Assembly (NCBI RefSeq): GCF_019393635.1
Contig: NC_057861.1
Span: 742,130,732 to 742,194,731 of the forward strand
Direction of reading: 5' to 3'
Origin: Dromiciops gliroides
Lineage: Eukaryota > Chordata > Mammalia > Microbiotheria > Microbiotheriidae
Length of the DNA: 64,000 nucleotides
Below, piece by piece: positions 58,851 to 64,000 of this stretch. The notes below the pieces were generated by a model that was not told where the DNA came from, searched no databases, and saw only the letters and a program-made list of their open reading frames with translations. How positions within the stretch are numbered: position 1 is the first letter of the stretch; every line of letters starts with the position of its first letter. A program made the translations under genes and the position numbers.

Positions 58851-58924
58851 CTAAAAAATAGCGGGTACAGACCTTGGAAGAAAAGCTCAGCCACATGGCA
58901 GCACAGCAGGTGAAAGCACTCATT

Positions 58925-59535
58925 CTGCCATCAGGAAGAGACGGCTTCGGATTCCAACTCTTGTGCTTCCTAGCTGTGCGTCACTGGACAAACCCCATCA
59001 CCTCTCTGGGCTTCAGACGCCTCATCTCTTTAACGGGAATAATCATCGCACCGACCTCTCAGGGTAGTCGTGAGGACCAAATAGATCATGCACGGAAAGC
59101 ATTCTGTCAGCCCCCAAATGCTACAGCGATGCCAGCTATCACCATCAATACCACCATGTGCCCACAAAGCAGTGATGTCAATACCTCAAAAATAGCTATG
59201 AGCCCCCAGCAGGGTCAAGCCTGACAAAAGGTCTTCCTAGGCTAACTGCTCATAAGGCTCTATCTTCCATTAAAGAAGAGGCAATGAGGTATAGCAGAAA
59301 GAGAGCTGGACTTGGAGTCAGAAAGATCTGGGTTCAAATCCTTTACTCCAACCTGGGCTGGCTATATGACATTGGGTAAGTCATCTAACTTCTCTTTGAG
59401 CTTCTATTTTTTCAGAAAATAAGCATCATGGGAGCTCAAAAGAAGGAGAAATCACCAGATACATAAGCTCTTGGAGAGCAGGCACACTTTAAAAAAAAAA
59501 ATCCAAAGTGCCCAGCATACAAGCACTTAATAAAT
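58925..59535 (+). mobile_element. Two MIR-like CORE-SINE fragments
   Basis: One at 58925-59135 (CTAGCTGTGCGTCACTGGAC, TCAGGGTAGTCGTGAGGA) and one at 59280-59535 (CTTGGAGTCAGAAAGATCTG, ending AATAAATGCTTGTTGAA). Confidence 0.65.
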
Positions 59536-59961
59536 GCTTGTTGAACTGACCTTCTGGAGGTACATTTTCTTGGACACTAACGATGACAATTAGGCAATTT
59601 AAAAGGTAGATCAAGACTAGGAAACCACAACAGGACCTATGTATCCACTCTATTGTTACCGTACCCTCAGAGACATTGGTTATCAAAGAGGAAACATGTT
59701 GTGCCTAGGAGAAGATAAAAACCTGTCCTTGGGTTGGCAGATAACGGTGCACACCAGAGGTTTCTGAATCTTTCTTTGCCTTAGACACATGCCCCTACCA
59801 ATGTTTAAGCAGTTCGCCTTCCTACCCATAGCTGGAGGGTCCCACCTGCTGAGGCAGAGTCCCCTCCACTTCCATGCTAACCACAGTGCCCTAATTGACC
59901 CTTGAACTTTACCCGTTGGGCTCATGGTGGCACTTCAGACCAGGAGCAGGACCACCCTCAC

Positions 59962-60151
59962 CTGTGGCCAAGCACTTGCTGGCATCTCCAGTCTGGGTGG
60001 CCCGGATGCGGTAAGGAGAAGATGGGATGTTGTCCCCGCCATATGTGACCCCAATCAGATAGCGACCTGTCTTGTCGGGGAGATAGGTCACCGCATAGGT
60101 GCCATCTTTGTTGTCATGAACATGGGCTCTCTTGGGTTTTCCTTCTTGGTC
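59962..60151 (-). CDS. FLNB: FLNB exon, repeat 14
   Basis: The exon is 190 nt, acceptor CCCAG, donor CAG|GTGAGG, phase 0 to 1. It encodes [20 protein letters not shown], then the [20 protein letters not shown] end of repeat 14 and [10 protein letters not shown]. Confidence 0.96.
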
Positions 60152-60633
60152 CTGGGCGTGGTGAGTAAAATGAGAGTAACAAATGCAATCAACACCAATG
60201 GAACATTCTTAGAGCACTCTCTTGCACTTAACTGATTTAGCGACCTGACACAAGTAAATTAAGGATGATGCTGGGTCGCTTTATCAGAATCTCTTTGGCA
60301 GAGAAATGCAAGGGACAAAAGGCGAACCACTATCCAATATTCTCTTCTGAAGATGGGCTCAACACAAATGCATGCATTGCATCATCGAGACTTAAAAATG
60401 TATGGGTCACACCAGCAAGGGAGACAGTGGCACAGCAAGAATAGCACCGGACCAGGCACAAGAGCTCTGTCCAGTCCTGTTTCTCCCACTTCATCGCTCC
60501 TGTGCCTCAGTTTCTTCATCTGAGGAATGAGGGCATCGGACTGGAGGCTCTCAGAGGTTCCTTTTCAGTTTTCTAGGACTCTGGGTCTCACTGAATGTGA
60601 AGGGAGCAGGAATAGCGAAAGCAGACCGCTTAC

Positions 60634-60790
60634 CGTTATCTGGACAGCAAGGGGGCCAACTCCCGCCTTTTTGGCATCCACCGCAAACTCCACGGGCAAA
60701 CTGGCTGGAACCCCATAGGAGCTGAGGCCGGGGCCGCTGGCAGTCACTTTGCTGGCATCATATGTCGGGAGGACCTTGACCTTGAAAGGA
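60634..60790 (-). CDS. FLNB: FLNB exon, repeat 13/14 junction
   Basis: The exon is 157 nt, acceptor TTCAG, donor ACG|GTAAGC, phase 2 to 0. It completes [20 protein letters not shown] of repeat 13/14 and continues to LAVQIT. The split serine (AG|T) joins correctly to the previous exon. Confidence 0.95.
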
Positions 60791-61014
60791 CTGAATACAG
60801 GGGAAGACATGCCACTTATTCCACATCCACCCAGCCTCAAGAGCAGTCACCACCTCTTCTCTGTAACATGTTTTATTCAAATAATAAAACTGACAAGGGG
60901 CATGACTAGAATCTTTAGTGAGCAAGAGATAGCTGAATGGTCAGTCAGAAACAAGGAGTCACCAGACGTCCATCAGCTGGAGAAAGCCTAAGAAACCGGC
61001 ATCCTTCACGGGGT

Positions 61015-62140
61015 ATGACTGGACACGTCTGCCAGCTATCACTCTCTGCATCTGCCCTTGTCTCCTCCCCTTCTGGGTTCAGCTCTTGGAGAAAGCCATC
61101 TCTGCTGGGAGCCTTCATGTCCACCCCACTCACTCTCTTCTGTCTGGACACTCACTCTTCCTCCATCTGCTTTGCAGGATCTTCATCCATGTCACAACTA
61201 CCATCCATGAGTGCCCTCCAAAGCTCACTGCTGGGTTGGGGTCTTTTCCCTCTACACTGTCTCTCAGCAACCTCACCAACACTCATGGGCTCAGTTATCT
61301 GCAGCTTCCCACATGGATTCATCTGGTCCTGGTCTTGCCCTGAGCCCTAGCTCCATGGGACCAACTTGCTTTTTGGAAATCTCAGACTGGATGTCCCATA
61401 AACATCTCCAACTCAACATGTCCAAAGGAGAACTCATCTTCTTTCCACTCCCCCACTCCCCGCTTCCAGAGGCCCCCTCCAACCTCCCTGCCACACTTAC
61501 AACCTCGGTATCTTGCTTAATGCCTCACCTTCACTCAGGTAACATAACCAATCCAGGGCTCCCACCTCCATTCAGGGCCATGTCATCTCTCACCTGGACA
61601 ACTGCAAGAGCCTAATTGGTCTCCCTGCCTCAAGCCTCTGCCAGCTCTTATGTCTTCTGTTCAAAAGGATTCTCCTAAGGCACGGACTTGACCCATGCCA
61701 CACCCCCATTCAATAAATGTCAGTGACTAGGTATAAAGTCCTTCTCTTGGGATGGACAGCCCTGCACAAGCTGCTCCTTCCTACCTTTCCAGACTTTCCT
61801 CCACCATGAGCTCTACGATCCCAGCCCCGTGCATTTGCACCAGCCGTACCCCAAGCTAGGCATGCCCTTCTCTGACCTCCATGTCTCCAAGGCCAGCACA
61901 AATCACACCTTCTGACGAAACCCTCCCCGGCCTCTTCCACTGCTTCCCCCACCCCGGGTGCTTCCCTCTGATGACTTTTTCCATCGATTCTTTCTATATT
62001 TCACATACATCTCATATACACCCACATGTGCCTTGCCCATTTGACCCTCAGCTCCCTGAGAGGAAGGACTGTCCTTTGTCCTTCTTTGCAACCCTATCAC
62101 TTAGCACAGTGCCTGGCACAGAGTAACTGCTTAGCACATG
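61015..62140 (+). mobile_element. L2 LINE, ORF2 C-terminal part and 3' end
   Basis: Decayed frames give MSHKHLQLNMSKGELIFFPL and later HLDNCKS, then CCTGCCTCAAGCCTCTGCCA and a tail CACAGTGCCTGGCACAGAG. It is the longest L2 copy here, about 1.1 kb in an FLNB intron. Confidence 0.85.
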
Positions 62141-62475
62141 GGTGAAACAGAAACACTGTTCTATAAGAAACTATGACAAGGAAGCAAAGACAGACTGATA
62201 ATAACTGATGATGCAAAGTGGAGTCAATAGAACCAAGAAAACAGATACAGTGACCAGGACAACGGGAATGAAAAGAACAGGAAAAACCAGAAAACATTCT
62301 ATTCCTAACCACCAAGCTTGGTCCCAAAGTCACAGAGGTGGAGGACCATGGGGAAGGAATGGTGTCTACACTGCCAGTTATGTTCAGTGAAGGGTCTTTT
62401 TTTATTCTGTTATAAGGGATGGCTGAGTGGGGAGGGGAGAAAGAGATACATGTGGAGATGACTGTGATGTGAAAG
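62141..62475 (+). mobile_element. L1 3' UTR fragment
   Basis: AGAACCAAGAAAACAGATAC, ACAACGGGAATGAAAAGAAC and ATAAGGGATGGCTGAGTGGG match the same L1 tail as at 33830-34090. Confidence 0.65.
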
Positions 62476-62623
62476 CCATAATTATCCATCGTTTTTGGAT
62501 GTAGGTCACAAAACAGACACGCGAGAACACTTCCTTCTAACAGGTGCACAGGAACAAGCAGCGTGTTAGCTGATTGGCATTAGAGGCTGTGAGCAAGCCC
62601 AGAGGAGGGAGGCCTTCCTTTAC

Positions 62624-62747
62624 CTGTGAGGGACATCCTCGTCAGCATACTTGACAGACAGCATGTAAGGTCCTTCTTGCGACGGGGTGTAGGTCACAGT
62701 GTGAGTGCCGTCTCCATTGTCCACCACAGTCACCGGTTCCACCAGGC
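62624..62747 (-). CDS. FLNB: FLNB exon, repeat 13 C-terminal part
   Basis: The exon is 124 nt, acceptor CCCTAG, donor CAG|GTAAAG, phase 1 to 2. It reads [20 protein letters not shown] and on to KYADEDVPH, the strands carrying the filamin DNGDGT and YADE-P signature. Confidence 0.95.
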
Positions 62748-63065
62748 CTAGGGAAGAAAGGGGATGATGGCTTTGAAAGGGGAAGAGCTGTGGACCTCCC
62801 CTCCAAGCCCAGGCCTGGGCCGGGAAGAGGATTCCATCGAGTCCAGAGAAGTGCTTTGTGCTGACCAAGCAAGAAACTTCCCAGAAGGACCCAGGTGAGG
62901 GCCTCTGGGAGTCCAGGCCTGAGGCTTCCTGGGCCCCTGGGCGGACAAACAAGTGCCCACCAAAGGCTAGAGGCTTGCTACGCTTCCACGGTGAGTGCTC
63001 GGATCTCAGTCTTTCCTGGAGGACTCTTAATGAGACAGCTTTTGCTCATCCAGGTGCGTGAGAAA

Positions 63066-63539
63066 CATGCACCACAGTTAATGCGGTCATGCAACTGCAA
63101 ACGTGCTTCGGCATCTAAAGTGGGTTAGTATAACTGGCACGTGCTAACTTCGAGGCATTAAGAGGCAAAATCTCCTACCAACGGATGTCCTGCTATGCGG
63201 GGTTTAGGCCTCTTTTCAGGAAGGCCCGCTGAGATCGCCACAAGCCAGCAGCACACGTAGGGCGTGAGTTCGGGGTGTGGGGAAGCCTTTAATCGCATGC
63301 AGCTTAAAGCCCCAGGAGCAATCAGATGAAAACAATCTCTAAAGCAGCCATGTGAGCAAAGCAGGCACTGATGGCGTTGTAGGAATCGGGGCCAATAATG
63401 GTATTGCCCATGCCCCCAGCCGCACCCCCACCCTCTTTGAAAGCCTCAGCCACTAAGTGCAGTTAAAGGACCCATTCAGCTCATGAGCATTAGGCAAAGC
63501 CAAGGCAATAAGAGTAAGAGAGGAAACGAGCAACATGCA
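63066..63539 (-). promoter_or_regulatory. FLNB: UGCAUG cluster downstream of 31-residue exon
   Basis: Exact TGCATG on the transcribed sense lies at 63534-63539, 63296-63301, 63088-63093 and 63066-63071, plus a GCATG at 63409-63413, all in the 831-nt intron after the alternative exon. The first is 40 nt from the donor. RBFOX binding downstream normally favours exon inclusion. An ACTAAC also lies at 63124-63129. No SINE was seen in this intron. Confidence 0.6.
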
Positions 63540-63578
63540 CGATGTGATTCGCAGCAGAGGCCAATGTGAAATGCAAAC

Positions 63579-63671
63579 CTGTCTCATTAAAATCACCCTG
63601 CTGGTCACCTCTAAAGAAATCTGAAATGGCTTTCAGTGGGCTGCGCCGGGCCTGGGAGTCCGTCTCGTCCA
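63579..63671 (-). CDS. FLNB: FLNB alternative 31-residue exon
   Basis: This is a 93-nt exon, phase 1-1, between CCAG and GTTTGC, reading DETDSQARRSPLKAISDFF then RGDQQGDFNETG. Its length equals the 31-residue difference I recall between the long (2,633) and canonical (2,602) human filamin-B isoforms, and its position just before repeat 13's LVEP strand fits. The insert is not an Ig strand; it is charged and probably a surface loop. UGCAUG motifs follow it in the downstream intron. Confidence 0.85.
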
Positions 63672-64000
63672 CTGGAATTAAAAAGCCAGGACTTGAAGGC
63701 ATTGGTGTAACCGAGATGACATTGGGGTCGGGCGCTCCATCCCGTGCCCCTCTTCCTTCCTGGCCACCATGTCAAGTAGGGTTCAACCTCTGGCGGGTCA
63801 GCAGAATGGCCCGATGCCCTCCTGACCACCCTCCCTCCCTCCCTTCAGATGTCACCCATTAAGCTCTAGGGGTTTAAGCTGCTGAGGAGGAAGCCTCTTG
63901 TCCCGAGAGGACGTGGGCTCACGTGCCAATTCAACTGCAGAGCCAAGAATACATCAGGAGGAAAAACCCCAATTAACTAGAGTTGCTGGAAGAAAGGTAC

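Larger units (their letters stand above)
27725..63671 (-). other. FLNB: FLNB gene, 3' half (22 coding exons and 3' UTR)
   Basis: Filamin B is a dimeric actin crosslinker that links the cortical cytoskeleton to integrins and other membrane proteins. The spliced exons here encode about 1,169 residues: the end of Ig-like repeat 13, repeats 14-15, hinge 1, repeats 16-23, hinge 2 and dimerisation repeat 24. FLNB rather than FLNA or FLNC is supported by the C-terminus ([20 protein letters not shown], ending SPFHVTVP) and by hinge 2 (VSPGTANETSSILVESVTRS). Introns have GT-AG ends and run from 129 bp to several kb. From hinge 1 onward nearly all exons are phase 1-1, so many could be skipped in frame. 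The actin-binding domain and repeats 1-12 lie beyond the right edge. No frame-breaking change was seen in any exon. Confidence 0.97.

Noticed and set aside
27725-63671. Assignment to FLNC because of the SPMIP1-like neighbour
   Set aside because: The C-terminus, hinge 2 and hinge 1 follow FLNB, and FLNC has a different tail (SPFKVKVP).

Overview
This window is marsupial genomic DNA. More than thirty copies of the marsupial tRNA-derived SINE are scattered through it, with the core GGCAGCTAGGTGGCGCAGTGG and an A-tail (WSINE1/MAR1-like). Longer tRNA-RTE SINEs, old L2, MIR, CR1/L3-like and L1 3' ends are also present. The SINE consensus reads more like an Australian lineage than like opossum, but the species cannot be fixed by eye.

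Layout. 1-6.2 kb: a decayed C2H2 zinc-finger relic, clustered SINEs and a large ACTAT-type satellite with higher-order structure, interrupted and flanked by two copies of a 310-bp segment. 6.2-8 kb: AT-rich sequence with no gene recognised. 8.1-11.7 kb (minus): a two-exon gene encoding about 197 residues that looks like SPMIP1/ATP6V1FNB, a sperm axonemal microtubule inner protein. 12-27.7 kb: intergenic, rich in repeats, with one retroviral LTR fossil. 27.7-63.7 kb (minus): the 3' half of filamin B (FLNB), as 22 coding exons plus a 1.6-kb 3' UTR. Every splice junction I checked has an AG acceptor, a GT donor and a matching phase.

The FLNB part encodes the end of immunoglobulin-like repeat 13, repeats 14-15, hinge 1, repeats 16-23, hinge 2 and the dimerising repeat 24, about 1,169 residues. 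All three exons matching known filamin-B length variants are visible: a 93-nt (31-residue) exon, the 72-nt hinge-1 exon and the 123-nt (41-residue) exon between repeats 19 and 20. Short motifs around the first two suggest RBFOX and QKI control.

The observations most worth checking are the SPMIP1-like gene next to FLNB (in human, SPMIP1 lies beside FLNC instead), a SINE whose target-site duplication copied an FLNB splice donor and whose first bases now form that donor's +5 G, the UGCAUG cluster after the 93-nt exon, and the architecture of the satellite. No CRISPR, prokaryotic or otherwise foreign system was seen.
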